A stretch of 43,804 nt of DNA, taken from NCBI GenBank assembly GCA_018262775.1, contig JADFDU010000018.1, positions 1 through 43,804 on the forward strand, in the 5' to 3' direction. Each line of letters starts with the position of its first letter. The stretch's first letter is position 1. Of the stretch, positions 8,521 through 18,345 are shown one piece after another. Below the pieces are notes generated by a model. The model worked only from the letters and a program-made list of their open reading frames with translations. It did not search any database and was not told the DNA's origin. Both the position numbers and the translations under genes were made by a program. This DNA comes from Rhodocyclaceae bacterium. GTDB lineage: Bacteria > Pseudomonadota > Gammaproteobacteria > Burkholderiales > Rhodocyclaceae.

Positions 8521-9615
8521 ATGGCACGCGTAATCAATTTCAGCGCCGGCCCGGCAACCCTGCCGGAAGCCGTTCTCAAACAGGCCGCGGAGGAGATGCT
8601 CGACTGGCACGGCAGCGGCCAGTCCGTGATGGAGATGAGCCATCGCGGCAAGGAGTTCATGAGCATTGCCGCACAGGCCGAAGCCGACCTGCGCGAGTTG
8701 ATGGGCATCCCCGCCAACTACAAGGTGCTGTTCCTGCAGGGCGGCGCCAGCCTGCAGTTCGCCATGATCCCGATCAACCTGCTGCGCGGCAAGACCAGCG
8801 CCGACTACGTGCACACGGGTGAATGGGCCAAGAAGGCCATCAAGGAGGCGAAGCAGTACTGCCAGGTCAACGTGGTGGCATCGAGCGAGGACAAGAGCTT
8901 CACCTACGCGCCGGCGCAGGCAGACTGGAAACTGAGCAAGGACGCCGCGTACGTGCACTACACCGCCAACGAGACCATCGGTGGCGTGGAATTCCATTGG
9001 ATGCCCGATCTTGGCAAACTCGCAGGTGACGTGCCGCTGGTATGCGACATGTCGTCGAACATCCTCTCGCGTCCGGTCGATGTGTCGAAGTACGGTCTTA
9101 TCTACGCCGGCGCGCAGAAGAACATCGGTCCGGCCGGTCTCACCATCGCCATCGTGCGCGAGGACCTGATCGGCCAGGTGCTGCCGAAGACGCCCGTCAT
9201 GCTCGACTACAAGACGCACGCCGAGAACGATTCGATGTACAACACGCCGCCCACCTACGGCATCTACATCGCCGGCCTGGTGTTCCAGTGGATCAAGCAG
9301 AACGGTGGCCTGGCGGCAATGTACCAGCGCAATCAGGAGAAAGCGGCGCTGCTTTACGCCTTCCTCGATCAGAGCCAGTTCTTTGTCAGCCCGGTCGCCA
9401 GGGCTGATCGCTCGCTGATGAACGTGCCGTTCACGCTGAAGAAAGCCGATCTGGACGAGGAATTCCTCAAGGGTGCCAAGGCGCGCAGCATGATTCAGCT
9501 GAAGGGGCATCGCTCCGTCGGCGGCATGCGTGCTTCGATCTACAATGCCATGCCACTGGAAGGCGTCGGGACGCTGGTCGACTACATGAAAGAGTTCGAG
9601 GCGAAGCATGGCTAA
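8521..9615 (+). CDS. serC: Phosphoserine aminotransferase
   Basis: A PLP enzyme that converts 3-phosphohydroxypyruvate and glutamate to phosphoserine (and acts on the equivalent vitamin B6 precursor). The 364-residue length is typical. Key features are NFSAGPATLP at the N-terminus, GGASLQF of the phosphate-binding region, and the PLP lysine Lys200 in AGAQKNIGPAG. It lies eight bases after gyrA and overlaps the serA-like dehydrogenase by eight bases, so consecutive steps of serine synthesis are coupled. Confidence 0.98.
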   Translation: MARVINFSAGPATLPEAVLKQAAEEMLDWHGSGQSVMEMSHRGKEFMSIAAQAEADLRELMGIPANYKVLFLQGGASLQFAMIPINLLRGKTSADYVHTGEWAKKAIKEAKQYCQVNVVASSEDKSFTYAPAQADWKLSKDAAYVHYTANETIGGVEFHWMPDLGKLAGDVPLVCDMSSNILSRPVDVSKYGLIYAGAQKNIGPAGLTIAIVREDLIGQVLPKTPVMLDYKTHAENDSMYNTPPTYGIYIAGLVFQWIKQNGGLAAMYQRNQEKAALLYAFLDQSQFFVSPVARADRSLMNVPFTLKKADLDEEFLKGAKARSMIQLKGHRSVGGMRASIYNAMPLEGVGTLVDYMKEFEAKHG

Positions 9616-10786
9616 TCACTTCCAGATTCTGGTGCTCAACCAGATATCCCAGGCTGGCCTGAAGCGCCTGCCTTCGGAGCAGTACACCGTTGGCAAGGAC
9701 ATTGCCGCGCCGGACGCCATCCTGGTGCGTTCCGCCGACATGCACAAGCTCGACATCCCGGCCTCCGTACGCGCCATCGGCCGTGCCGGCGCCGGCACCA
9801 ACAACATCCCGGTCAAGGCCATGGGTGCCCGCGGCGTACCGGTATTCAACGCGCCCGGTGCCAATGCCAATGCCGTCAAGGAGCTGGTTATCGCCGGCAT
9901 GTTGATGTCGGCGCGCAACCTCTCCGGCGCCATGCGCTTCGTCTCTGCCCTCGATCCCCAGGATCTGGAAATGGAGAAGAAGGTTGAGGATGGCAAAAAG
10001 AATTTTGCCGGCTACGAACTCGCCGGCCACACCCTCGGCGTCATCGGCCTCGGCAAGATCGGCTGCCTGGTGGCGGATGCCGCCATCAAGCTCGGCATGC
10101 ATGTGCTGGGCTACGATCCCGAGATCACGATAGATGCCGCCTGGAGCCTGTCGTCCCAGGTGAAGAAGGCGAACAGTGTGACTGAGGTGCTGAAGAGCGC
10201 AAACTTCATCAGCCTGCATGTGCCGCTGCTCGATGCCACGCGCAAGATGGTCAATGCGCAGACGCTGGAGCATGTCCGCCACGGCACCGTGCTGCTCAAT
10301 TTTTCACGCGAGGGCGTGGTGGATGAGCCTGCCGTGCTGGCGGCGCTGGATGCCAAGAAACTCGCCAGCTACGTATGCGATTTCCCCAGCCCGCATGTGA
10401 ATGGGCATCCGCATGTGGTGGCCCTGCCACATCTGGGTGCCTCCACGCGCGAAGCCGAGGACAACTGCGCGGCGATGGTTGCCGACCAGGTGCGTGACTA
10501 TCTCGAGCACGGCAATGTGCAGAACGCCGTGAACTTCCCCAGCATTTTGCTGCCGCGCGAGTCGGATTTCCGCATTGCCATTGCCAATGCCAACGTGCCG
10601 AACATGGTGGGGCAGATTTCCACGGCGATGGCCAAGGCCAACCTGAACATCCACAACATGATGAACAAGTCGCGCGGCGACATGGCCTATACGCTGGTGG
10701 ATGTGGACAGCGCTGTCCCGCAGCCGGTGATCGATTCGATTTCCGGCATCGAGGGCGTACTCGCCGTGCGGTATCTGCCGGCGTGA
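9608..10786 (+). CDS. serA: D-3-phosphoglycerate dehydrogenase
   Basis: It catalyses the first step of serine synthesis, 3-phosphoglycerate to 3-phosphohydroxypyruvate with NAD. The 392 residues comprise a substrate/catalytic domain, an NAD domain with GVIGLGKIG, catalytic Arg in NFSREGVVDE and His in LPHLGASTREAE, and a C-terminal ACT domain (about 318-392) likely to sense serine. This short form lacks the extra intervening domain of some bacterial enzymes. The ATG overlaps the end of serC. In Pseudomonas the equivalent cluster has no serA at this place, so its insertion between serC and pheA is a lineage feature (inference). Confidence 0.95.
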   Translation: MANHFQILVLNQISQAGLKRLPSEQYTVGKDIAAPDAILVRSADMHKLDIPASVRAIGRAGAGTNNIPVKAMGARGVPVFNAPGANANAVKELVIAGMLMSARNLSGAMRFVSALDPQDLEMEKKVEDGKKNFAGYELAGHTLGVIGLGKIGCLVADAAIKLGMHVLGYDPEITIDAAWSLSSQVKKANSVTEVLKSANFISLHVPLLDATRKMVNAQTLEHVRHGTVLLNFSREGVVDEPAVLAALDAKKLASYVCDFPSPHVNGHPHVVALPHLGASTREAEDNCAAMVADQVRDYLEHGNVQNAVNFPSILLPRESDFRIAIANANVPNMVGQISTAMAKANLNIHNMMNKSRGDMAYTLVDVDSAVPQPVIDSISGIEGVLAVRYLPA

Positions 10787-10830
10787 GCGCCGCCCGCCGG
10801 GCCGTCCCTAGGGCGGCGCAGCTAGCGCAT

Positions 10831-10890
10831 GGAGCCGCGATGCGGCGAACAACCGTTACCCCCTTCCTCGCGAAGGGGGTAGGGGGAAGG
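10831..10890 (+). repeat. REP-like two-hairpin element, copy A
   Basis: A small stem (GCCGCGATGCGGC) is followed by a larger one (ACCCCCTTCC-TCGC-GAAGGGGGT) and a G-rich tail. It matches copies at 21160-21227 (inverted) and 29731-29792. The G-rich tail ends eight bases before the pheA GTG and supplies its ribosome-binding site. Confidence 0.75.
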
Positions 10891-10897
10891 CCGTCCA

Positions 10898-11965
10898 GTG
10901 AGTGAAGAACTGCAGCGCCTTCGGGCCGAGATCGACCGTCTCGACGAGGAGGTGCTGGCGCGTCTGTCGCGCCGCGCCGAGATCGCCCACGAGATCGGCC
11001 GCGTCAAGGGGGGGGCGGTGGTCTACCGGCCGGAGCGCGAGGCGCAGGTGTTGCGGCGCATTGCCGGACTCAATCAGGGGCCGCTATCCGAGGCAACGGT
11101 CTGGCACATCTTCCGCGAGATCATGTCCGCCTGCCTGGCGCTGGAGCAGCCGTTGCGCATCGCTTATTTCGGGCCGGAGGGCACATTCACCGAGAGTGCG
11201 GCGAAGAAGCATTTCGGTGCTGCACCGCAGTTCTCGGCAACGGCGACCATCGACGAGGTGTTCCGTGCCGTCGAGGCGGGCCATGCCGACTATGGCGTGG
11301 TGCCGGTGGAAAATTCCACCGAGGGCGCCGTCGGACGCACCCTCGATCTACTGCTGCAGATGCCGATCAGGATCTGCGGCGAAGTCATGCTGCGCATCCA
11401 CCAGCACCTGCTTTCAAAGGCGGAGCGGCTTGGGGACGTCAAGCGGCTTTACTCGCATGCCCAGTCCCTCGCCCAATGCCATGAATGGCTCAATCACAAC
11501 CTCTCGGCGCTGCCGCGTGTGCCAGTGGCGAGCAATGCCGAGGCGGCGCGCATGGCCGCGGAGGATGCCGAATCCTGCGCCATCGCCGGCGAGGCGGCCG
11601 CCGGCCTTTACGGCCTGAACATGCTGGCGCGGGACATCGAGGACGACCCGAACAACACGACGCGCTTTCTGGTTATCGGCATGCATGATGCCGGACCCTC
11701 CGGCCGCGACAAGACCTCCCTGGTGTGCGCCTCGCAGAACAAGGCTGGGGCGATGTATGCCCTGCTCGAGCCGCTGGCCCGGCATGGCGTGTCGATGAGT
11801 AAGTTCGAGTCGCGCCCTTCGCGCACCGGCCTGTGGGAATACGTTTTCTATGTCGATGTCGAAGGTCACCAGGATGAGGAACGGGTAGGCAAGGCATTCG
11901 CCGAATTGCGCGACCGCGCCGCGTTCGTCAAGGTGCTGGGCTCCTATCCGAGCGCCGCTACCTGA
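10898..11965 (+). CDS. pheA: Bifunctional chorismate mutase/prephenate dehydratase (P-protein)
   Basis: It converts chorismate to prephenate and then to phenylpyruvate for phenylalanine synthesis. There are 355 residues: an AroQ-type mutase helix bundle (about 1-88), a prephenate dehydratase domain from IAYFGPEGTF to the NNTTRFLVIG motif, and an ACT domain with ESRPSRTGLWEY, the phenylalanine-binding signature. The start is GTG at 10898, giving MSEELQRLRAEIDRLD. The ribosome site GGGGGAAGG comes from the adjacent REP-like repeat. It is followed 50 bases later by hisC. Confidence 0.96.
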   Translation: MSEELQRLRAEIDRLDEEVLARLSRRAEIAHEIGRVKGGAVVYRPEREAQVLRRIAGLNQGPLSEATVWHIFREIMSACLALEQPLRIAYFGPEGTFTESAAKKHFGAAPQFSATATIDEVFRAVEAGHADYGVVPVENSTEGAVGRTLDLLLQMPIRICGEVMLRIHQHLLSKAERLGDVKRLYSHAQSLAQCHEWLNHNLSALPRVPVASNAEAARMAAEDAESCAIAGEAAAGLYGLNMLARDIEDDPNNTTRFLVIGMHDAGPSGRDKTSLVCASQNKAGAMYALLEPLARHGVSMSKFESRPSRTGLWEYVFYVDVEGHQDEERVGKAFAELRDRAAFVKVLGSYPSAAT

Positions 11966-12015
11966 CGGGCCGAGTAAATACAGGAAGAGGCAGACTACCG
12001 AGGGGGGAACACAGC

Positions 12016-13116
12016 ATGAGCATCGCCGAACAGGCACCGTCTTACATCCGCACCATTTCGCCTTACCAGCCGGGAAAGCCGATCACCCAGCTGGCGCGCG
12101 AGATGGGTATTCCGGTCGAGAAGATCGTCAAGCTGGCCTCCAACGAGAATCCGCTCGGCATGAGTCCGCGCGCGCGTGCAGCGATGCAGGCGGCCATGGA
12201 TGGCATTGAGCGTTACCCCGACCAGTTCGACCTGACTGCCGCCCTGGCTGAACGGTTCGGCGTCGGCATGGAGCAGATCGTGCTCGGCAACGGTTCCAAT
12301 GATGTGCTCGATCTGGCCGCCCGCGTTTTTCTTGCGCCAGGCCGTTCTTCCGTTTTTTCCCGGCACGCCTTCGCTGTTTATCCCTTGGCGACGATGTCGG
12401 CTGGAGGCGAATGCATCGTCGTGCCGGCAAAGCACTACGGCCACGACCTCGACGCTATGCGCACGGCCATCCGGCCCGATACGCGTATCGTGTGGATCGC
12501 CAATCCGAATAACCCGACCGGCAACTTCCTTCCCGGCGCCCAGGTGAAGGCCTTCCTGCAGTCGGCGCCCAAGGATGTGGTGGTGGTGCTCGATGAGGCC
12601 TATAACGAATACCTGCCGCCGGCCGACCGCGTCGATACGCTGGCGTGGGTCAAGGAGTTTCCCAATCTGGTCATCACGCGCACCTTCTCGAAAATTCATG
12701 GCCTGGCCGGCCTGCGTGTCGGCTATGCCGTGACGACAGCCGAAATTGCCGACCTGATGCATCGCGTGCGCCAGCCCTTCAACGTGAACAACCTCGCCCT
12801 GGCCGGAGCGATTGCCGCGCTGGACGACCACGCCTTCATCGCCGAGAGCTACGACAACAACCACAGAGGCATGGAGCAGATCGTCGCCGGCCTCAAACGG
12901 CTCGGTCTGGAACACATACCCTCACACGGCAACTTCATCACCTTCAAGGTGGGAGATGCGGCGAGGGTGAACCTGGCTTTGCTCAAGCAGGGCATCATCG
13001 TGCGGCCGATCGCCGGCTATGCATTGCCGGAGCACCTGCGCGTCACCATCGGCCTGGAAAGCGAGAACGCAAGTTTCCTCCAGGCCCTGGAAAAGGCGCT
13101 GGAAGGCGCCCGCTAG
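12016..13116 (+). CDS. hisC: Histidinol-phosphate/aromatic aminotransferase
   Basis: A 366-residue fold-type I PLP aminotransferase. Key sites are NENPLG (45-48 region), Tyr67 in RYPD, the Asn-rich NPNNPTG at 164-169, DEAYNEY, and the PLP lysine Lys226 in TFSKIHGLAGLRVGY. HisC-type enzymes make histidinol phosphate; in this neighbourhood (between pheA and tyrA, as with hisC2 of Pseudomonas) it probably also or mainly transaminates aromatic keto acids or prephenate. The start ATG at 12016 follows GGGGGGAACAC. Confidence 0.93.
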   Translation: MSIAEQAPSYIRTISPYQPGKPITQLAREMGIPVEKIVKLASNENPLGMSPRARAAMQAAMDGIERYPDQFDLTAALAERFGVGMEQIVLGNGSNDVLDLAARVFLAPGRSSVFSRHAFAVYPLATMSAGGECIVVPAKHYGHDLDAMRTAIRPDTRIVWIANPNNPTGNFLPGAQVKAFLQSAPKDVVVVLDEAYNEYLPPADRVDTLAWVKEFPNLVITRTFSKIHGLAGLRVGYAVTTAEIADLMHRVRQPFNVNNLALAGAIAALDDHAFIAESYDNNHRGMEQIVAGLKRLGLEHIPSHGNFITFKVGDAARVNLALLKQGIIVRPIAGYALPEHLRVTIGLESENASFLQALEKALEGAR

Positions 13117-13122
13117 GCTATC

Positions 13123-14001
13123 GTGCCCCCAATGCCCGGCAAGGTCGTCGTCTGCGGCGTCGGACTCATCGGCGGCTCGTTCGCCCTGGCGCTGAAGCGG
13201 GCGGGTTTTGCCAGTCAGGTGGTCGGCATTGGCCGTAGCCGGGCCACGCTCGAGGAGGCGCTGCGGCTGGGCATCATCGACCGCGTCGGCGCCTGCGATG
13301 GCGCCACCCTGGGGGATGCCGATCTTGTCCTGCTCGCCACGCCGGTCGGACAGATGCCGGCGCTGATGCAGGCGATGGCGCCGCATCTCGGCCCGCAGGT
13401 GGTGCTCACCGATGGCGGCAGCACCAAGGGCGATGTCGTGGCCGCGGTCTATCGCCACCTGCCCGGGCATCGCGCGCGCTTCGTGCCGGCACACCCCATC
13501 GCCGGGGCGGAGAACAGCGGCGCCGCCGCCGCCAGGGCCGATCTCTATGCCGAGCGCAAGGTGGTGCTGACACCGCTGCCGGAGAACGATGCGGATGCCG
13601 TCGAGCGCGTGCGCGCCGCATGGGCGGCGTGCGGCGCATCGGTGCATGAAATGGCGCCATCCCGCCATGACCAGGTGTTCGCCGCGGTGAGCCACCTGCC
13701 GCACCTGCTGTCCTTCGCGTTGGTGCATGACCTGGCGCAGCGCGAGAATCGCGAGGAATTCTTCCGTTTCGCCGCCAGCGGCTTCCGCGATTTCACGCGC
13801 ATTGCCGCCAGCCATCCCGAAATGTGGCGCGACATCTGCATTGCCAACAAGTCAGCCCTGCTCGGCGAACTGGAGCAGTACCAGCGCCAGCTCGAGGAAC
13901 TGCGCCAGGCCCTGCTTGCCGGCGACGCGCCCGCGCTCGAGGCGGTGTTTGCCGAGGCACGCACCGTGCGACGCGCCTGGGCCGAGGGCAAGCTCGACTA
14001 A
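13123..14001 (+). CDS. tyrA: Prephenate dehydrogenase
   Basis: It oxidises prephenate to 4-hydroxyphenylpyruvate in tyrosine synthesis. The 292 residues have an N-terminal NAD(P) domain with [15 protein letters not shown] and a helical C-terminal domain, with the conserved [10 protein letters not shown] (catalytic His) and [14 protein letters not shown] at 13123 and ATG at 13132 are both possible starts; neither has a strong ribosome site, and the GTG is six bases after the hisC stop. The stop overlaps the aroA ATG by one base (TAATG). There is no fusion to aroA, unlike the Pseudomonas tyrA-aroA arrangement. Confidence 0.94.
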   Translation: MPPMPGKVVVCGVGLIGGSFALALKRAGFASQVVGIGRSRATLEEALRLGIIDRVGACDGATLGDADLVLLATPVGQMPALMQAMAPHLGPQVVLTDGGSTKGDVVAAVYRHLPGHRARFVPAHPIAGAENSGAAAARADLYAERKVVLTPLPENDADAVERVRAAWAACGASVHEMAPSRHDQVFAAVSHLPHLLSFALVHDLAQRENREEFFRFAASGFRDFTRIAASHPEMWRDICIANKSALLGELEQYQRQLEELRQALLAGDAPALEAVFAEARTVRRAWAEGKLD

Positions 14002-16019
14002 TGGCATTCCTCGACCTTGCACCGGCGACCCGCGCCTCGGGCAGCGTGCGCCTGCCGGGCTCGAAAAGCATCTCCAACCGTTTTCTGCTGCTGGCCGCGC
14101 TGGCGCAAGGGGAGACGTGCATACGCGACCTGCTCCTCTCCGACGACACCGAGCGCATGCTCGAAGCCCTGAAAGCGCTCGGCATCGACTGGCAGCGGCA
14201 AGGCAGCGAATTTTGCGTGCGCGGTGCCGGCGGCTTTTTCCCGGTGAAGCAAGCCGAGCTGTTCCTCGGCAATGCCGGCACGGCCTTCCGCCCGCTGACG
14301 GCAGCCCTAGCCTTCGGGGATGGTCACTACCGCCTGTCCGGCGTAGCGCGCATGCATGAGCGGCCAATCGGCGATCTGGTAGAGGCGCTGCGTCAGCTTG
14401 GCGCTGACATCCGTTATCTCGGGAACGACGGTTTCCCGCCACTTGAAATCCGCCCGGCGGCGATTGTGGCGGGTGGCAGGGTGCGCGTGCGTGGCGAGGC
14501 TTCCAGCCAGTTCCTGACGGCGCTGCTCATGGCGCTGCCGCTCACCGGCAAAGGGGCGACGATCGAAGTGGCGGGCGAGCTCATCTCCAAGCCCTATATC
14601 GACATGACGCTGAACCTGATGGCGCGCTTTGGCGTGGCCGTCGACCGCGAGGGCTGGCGTGAATTCCGCATCCCGGCCGGGGCTCGCTACGTGAGTCCGG
14701 GCACGGTGACTGTCGAGGGCGATGCCTCCGCCGCTTCGTATTTCCTTGCTGCCGGGGCGATTGGCGGAGGACCGGTGCGCGTCGAGGGCGCGGGGCGGGA
14801 CAGTATCCAGGGCGATGTGCGCTTCGCCGAGGCATTGCAGGCGATGGGCGCGCGCATCGAGGTGGGGGCGAACTGGATCGAGGCGCGGGCGCCGGTGGAC
14901 GGCCGCCTGCAGGCCATCGATCTCGACTGCAATCATATTCCCGATGCCGCCATGACCCTGGCCGTGGTGGCGCTGTTCGCCGAGGGCACGACGCGGCTCA
15001 CTCACATCGCCAGCTGGCGCGTCAAGGAAACCGACCGCATCGCCGCCATGGCGACGGAACTGCGCAAGCTCGGCGCGCAGGTGGAGGCGGGTGCCGACTA
15101 CATCGCCGTATCGATGCCACGCAGCGAGCCGGCTGCCGCCGTCTCCAGATTGTGTAGCGAGCCGGCTGCCGCCGTCTCGCGGGGACTGACTTTTGTCCCG
15201 CATGCCAGCATCGATACTTATGACGACCATCGCATGGCGATGTGCTTCTCGCTGGCCTGCCTCGGCGGTGTGCCGGTGCGTATCAACGACCCGGCATGCG
15301 TCAGCAAGACTTTCCCGGACTACTTCGAGCGCTTTCTCTCGCTGCTTGCCCCGGTGATCGCCATCGACGGCCCCTCGGCCTCGGGCAAGGGCACGGTGGC
15401 GGCGCTGGTTGCCGAAAAGCTGGGATTCCACTACCTCGACAGCGGCGCTCTCTACCGCCTGGTCGCGCTGGCTGCCCTGCGCGCCGGCGTGGCGCTCGAC
15501 GACGGTGAGGCCCTGGCGCGGATTGCCGAGACCCTGCCGGCGGTTTTCGAGGGCAGACGCATCCTGCTCGACGGCGAGGAGGTCGGCACCGCCATCCGCA
15601 GCGAGGCCTGCTCGGCCGGATCTTCCCGGGTGGCGGCCTTTGCCGCCGTGCGGGCGGCCCTGCTGGGACGTCAGCGGGCCTATCGGCAGTCGCCGGGCCT
15701 GGTCGCCGAGGGGCGCGACATGGGCTCGGTGGTTTTTCCCGAGGCGCCGCTGAAGGTCTTCCTCACCGCGACTGCCGAGTCACGTGCCGAGCGACGCTAT
15801 AAACAGTTGATCGAAAAAGGAATGTCTGCTAACATCGACACTCTTTTGCAGGATCTTCGTGAACGTGATGCGCGCGACAGTGCGCGGCCGGTCGCGCCCC
15901 TGCAGAAATGCGCGGATGCCGAGCTGCTCAACACCACGGCGATGACGGTCGATGAGGCCGTCGCTTGGGTGATCGAACGAGTCCGGCAACGTTTGCCGCA
16001 AGCAGCGGCGCACTCCTGA
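14001..16019 (+). CDS. aroA-cmk: Bifunctional EPSP synthase/cytidylate kinase fusion
   Basis: A single 672-residue frame joins two enzymes. Residues 1-449 are 3-phosphoshikimate 1-carboxyvinyltransferase (AroA): [10 protein letters not shown] (18-27), [11 protein letters not shown], and the late [11 protein letters not shown]. Residues about 450-672 are CMP kinase: P-loop GPSASGKGT (457-465), GSALYRL-type site, [11 protein letters not shown], and the lid region with RAERRYKQL. The first makes EPSP for aromatic amino acids; the second phosphorylates CMP/dCMP. There is no stop or internal start with a ribosome site between them. This fusion is known in betaproteobacteria. Residues about 375-398 of AroA hold an unusual duplicated insertion just before the IDTYDDHRM segment. 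The start shares one base with the tyrA stop. Confidence 0.96.
   Translation: MAFLDLAPATRASGSVRLPGSKSISNRFLLLAALAQGETCIRDLLLSDDTERMLEALKALGIDWQRQGSEFCVRGAGGFFPVKQAELFLGNAGTAFRPLTAALAFGDGHYRLSGVARMHERPIGDLVEALRQLGADIRYLGNDGFPPLEIRPAAIVAGGRVRVRGEASSQFLTALLMALPLTGKGATIEVAGELISKPYIDMTLNLMARFGVAVDREGWREFRIPAGARYVSPGTVTVEGDASAASYFLAAGAIGGGPVRVEGAGRDSIQGDVRFAEALQAMGARIEVGANWIEARAPVDGRLQAIDLDCNHIPDAAMTLAVVALFAEGTTRLTHIASWRVKETDRIAAMATELRKLGAQVEAGADYIAVSMPRSEPAAAVSRLCSEPAAAVSRGLTFVPHASIDTYDDHRMAMCFSLACLGGVPVRINDPACVSKTFPDYFERFLSLLAPVIAIDGPSASGKGTVAALVAEKLGFHYLDSGALYRLVALAALRAGVALDDGEALARIAETLPAVFEGRRILLDGEEVGTAIRSEACSAGSSRVAAFAAVRAALLGRQRAYRQSPGLVAEGRDMGSVVFPEAPLKVFLTATAESRAERRYKQLIEKGMSANIDTLLQDLRERDARDSARPVAPLQKCADAELLNTTAMTVDEAVAWVIERVRQRLPQAAAHS
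15123..15193 (+). repeat. 33-bp in-frame tandem duplication plus motif inside aroA
   Basis: The 23-base segment starting AGCGAGCCGGCTGCC occurs at 15123-15145 and again at 15156-15178 (period 33, so in frame), giving SEPAAAVSR twice in AroA. The second copy runs straight into the bipartite 23-bp motif. Relative to the family, this segment looks like an insertion in a surface loop. Confidence 0.85.
15171..15193 (+). repeat. Bipartite 23-bp motif, copy 1 (in aroA)
   Basis: GCCGT, ten bases ending GGGA, then CTGACTTT. Read in the aroA frame as AVSRGLTF. Perfect at the 13 conserved positions. Confidence 0.8.
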
Positions 16020-16111
16020 AGCAAGGAAGCGCCGCCAGCGTAGGTGTCGCAAAGATGCTGTCGTAGCAGGTGCCGTCCCCGGGCGGCCAATCGACTGGTT
16101 GAATGGTTGAT

Positions 16112-16126
16112 GCAGGGCTTCCCTGC
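16112..16126 (+). promoter_or_regulatory. Hairpin in the rpsA leader
   Basis: GCAGGG-CTT-CCCTGC lies 77 bases before rpsA in the 183-base gap after cmk. That gap holds no gene. S1 of E. coli represses its own mRNA through a structured leader without a strong ribosome site, and rpsA here also lacks one, so a similar control is possible (inference). Confidence 0.35.
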
Positions 16127-16202
16127 CGCTGCGCACGTTTTCTTCGCGATTTTTTCAACTTGCAAGCTGACCGATTTCGGCCGGCGTTAGGTTTTTAATT
16201 TT

Positions 16203-17933
16203 ATGTCCATTGCCACCGCCACCCCAACCACCGACACCACCCCTGCCAATCCTGAAAGTTTCGCCGCACTCTTCGAAGAAAGCCTGTCCCGACAGGAGAT
16301 GCGCGCGGGTGAAGTGATCACCGCAGAAGTCGTCCGCATCGACCAGAACTTTGTTGTTGTCAATGCCGGACTCAAGTCCGAGAGCTTTATTTCCATCGAC
16401 GAATTTCGCACTGATCGCGGCGAGGTCGAGGTCAAGCCGGGCGACTACACCAGCGTCGCCATCGAGATGCTCGAAGACGGCTACGGCGAGACGCGCCTGT
16501 CACGCGAGAAGGCCAAGCGCATCGCTGCCTGGAACGACCTGGAGAAGGCCCTCAACGACGGCGAGCTGGTCAAGGGCGTCATCAACGGCAAGGTCAAGGG
16601 TGGCCTCACGGTCATGACCAACGGCATCCGCGCCTTCCTGCCCGGATCGCTGGTGGATGTGCGTCCGGTCAAGGACACCACGCCCTACGAGAACAAGGAA
16701 TTCGAGTTCAAGGTCATCAAGCTCGACCGCAAGCGCAACAACGTTGTGGTTTCGCGCCGTGCCGTGCTGGAAGCCTCCGCCGGCGAGGAACGCGAGACGC
16801 TGCTCGCCAACCTCAAGGAAGGCACCGTCGTCAAGGGCATCGTCAAGAATATCACCGACTACGGCGCGTTCGTGGATCTGGGCGGCATCGACGGCCTGCT
16901 GCACATCACCGACCTGGCCTGGCGCCGCGTGCGCCACCCCTCGGAAGTCCTCAACGTGGGCGACGAGGTGCAGGCCAAGGTGCTGAAGTTCGACCAGGAG
17001 AAGAACCGCGTCTCGCTCGGCCTCAAGCAGCTCGGCGAGGATCCGTGGGTCGGCATCTCGCGCCGCTATCCGCAGGGCACCCGCCTGTTCGGCAAGGTCA
17101 CCAACCTCACCGACTACGGCGCCTTCGTCGAGGTCGAGCAGGGCATCGAGGGCCTGGTTCACGTCTCCGAGATGGACTGGACCAACAAGAACGTGCATCC
17201 CTCCAAGGTCGTCCAGCTGGGAGACGAGGTGGAAGTGATGATCCTGGAAATCGATGAGGATCGCCGCCGCATCTCGCTCGGCATGAAGCAGTGCCTGTCC
17301 AATCCCTGGGACGACTTCTCGATCAATCACAAGAAGGGCGACAAGGTGAGCGGCCAGATCAAGTCGATCACCGACTTCGGCATCTTCATCGGCCTGCCCG
17401 GCAACATCGACGGCCTGGTGCACCTCTCCGACCTGTCCTGGTCGGCGAGCGGCGAGGAAGCCGTGCGCAACTTCAAGAAGGGCGACGAGATCGAGGCGAT
17501 GGTGCTGGCCATCGACGTCGAGCGCGAGCGCATTTCCCTCGGCATCAAGCAGATGGAGGGCGACCCCTTCACCAATTTCATCGCTACCCACGACAAGAAC
17601 AGCGTCGTCAAGGGCACGGTGAAGAGCGTCGATGCGCGTGGCGCGGTGGTGCAGCTGTCCGACGAGGTCGAGGGCTATCTGCGCGCCTCCGAAGCTACCC
17701 GCGAGCGAGTCGAGGATCTGCGCACGCTGGTCAACGAAGGCGACCCCCTCGATTTGATGATCATCAACGTGGACCGCAAGTCGCGTTCGATCAACTTGTC
17801 GATCAAGGCCAAGGACCAGGCCGAGCAGAACGAGGCCATGCAGACGCTTCGCAGCGAAACGTCGTCCGCCGCCAGCGGCACGACCAACCTCGGTGCCCTG
17901 CTGAAAGCCAAGCTCGGCAATACCCAGCAATAA
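16203..17933 (+). CDS. rpsA: 30S ribosomal protein S1
   Basis: S1 binds mRNA on the small subunit and is needed for translation of most messages. The 576 residues contain six S1 (OB-fold) repeats; repeats 3-6 are easily seen from [56 protein letters not shown] and the last with [14 protein letters not shown]. The first two are the ribosome-docking repeats. The N-terminal extension [14 protein letters not shown] is longer than in E. coli. The ATG at 16203 is preceded by an AT-rich stretch with no clear Shine-Dalgarno sequence, as in other rpsA genes. It is followed by ihfB. Confidence 0.97.
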   Translation: MSIATATPTTDTTPANPESFAALFEESLSRQEMRAGEVITAEVVRIDQNFVVVNAGLKSESFISIDEFRTDRGEVEVKPGDYTSVAIEMLEDGYGETRLSREKAKRIAAWNDLEKALNDGELVKGVINGKVKGGLTVMTNGIRAFLPGSLVDVRPVKDTTPYENKEFEFKVIKLDRKRNNVVVSRRAVLEASAGEERETLLANLKEGTVVKGIVKNITDYGAFVDLGGIDGLLHITDLAWRRVRHPSEVLNVGDEVQAKVLKFDQEKNRVSLGLKQLGEDPWVGISRRYPQGTRLFGKVTNLTDYGAFVEVEQGIEGLVHVSEMDWTNKNVHPSKVVQLGDEVEVMILEIDEDRRRISLGMKQCLSNPWDDFSINHKKGDKVSGQIKSITDFGIFIGLPGNIDGLVHLSDLSWSASGEEAVRNFKKGDEIEAMVLAIDVERERISLGIKQMEGDPFTNFIATHDKNSVVKGTVKSVDARGAVVQLSDEVEGYLRASEATRERVEDLRTLVNEGDPLDLMIINVDRKSRSINLSIKAKDQAEQNEAMQTLRSETSSAASGTTNLGALLKAKLGNTQQ

Positions 17934-17948
17934 CCTCATCAGGTGCCT

Positions 17949-18233
17949 ATGACGAAGTCGGAGCTCATTGCGAAACTGGCAGGACGTTTCCCGCAGTTGG
18001 TCGCCAAGGATGCCGATTATGCGGTCAAGATGATTCTCGATGCCATGACCGCCGCACTCACGCGTGGCGATCGCATCGAGATTCGCGGCTTCGGCAGCTT
18101 TGCGCTGAACTACAGGCCGCCGCGCGTCGGACGCAACCCGAAATCGGGCGAGAAGGTGCAGGTGCCCGAAAAATACGTGCCGCATTTCAAGGCAGGCAAG
18201 GAGCTTCGAGAACGCGTGGATCAGCTCGGTTGA
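17949..18233 (+). CDS. ihfB: Integration host factor subunit beta
   Basis: A DNA-bending HU/IHF-family protein of 94 residues that pairs with IHF-alpha. Features are [14 protein letters not shown] at the N-terminus, the beta-arm with [10 protein letters not shown], and [16 protein letters not shown], the DNA-inserting arm with its proline. The ATG at 17949 is chosen over an in-frame GTG six bases upstream because CAGGTG gives a ribosome site seven bases before it and the product then matches the family. The rpsA-ihfB order is conserved. It ends at a terminator. Confidence 0.96.
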   Translation: MTKSELIAKLAGRFPQLVAKDADYAVKMILDAMTAALTRGDRIEIRGFGSFALNYRPPRVGRNPKSGEKVQVPEKYVPHFKAGKELRERVDQLG

Positions 18234-18266
18234 CCGGCCGCGGTTGAATGGCGGTCTGAAGGAATC

Positions 18267-18298
18267 GGGCGGCGTCTGACGATGCCGCCCCTTTTTTT
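18267..18298 (+). terminator. Terminator after ihfB
   Basis: GGGCGGC/GCCGCCC stem with a ten-base loop, followed by CTTTTTTT. It closes the gyrA-to-ihfB block. Confidence 0.9.
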
Positions 18299-18345
18299 AG
18301 TTACGGCGCCGGGCGTGTCCGGCGGGACGCGAATACGGTAAAGAC

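Noticed and set aside
6890..8527. Long antisense frame over gyrA (545 codons); similar ones over rpsA (16500-18185) and ydbH (24092-26158)
   Set aside because: Same GC-driven artefact; no ribosome site or family features.
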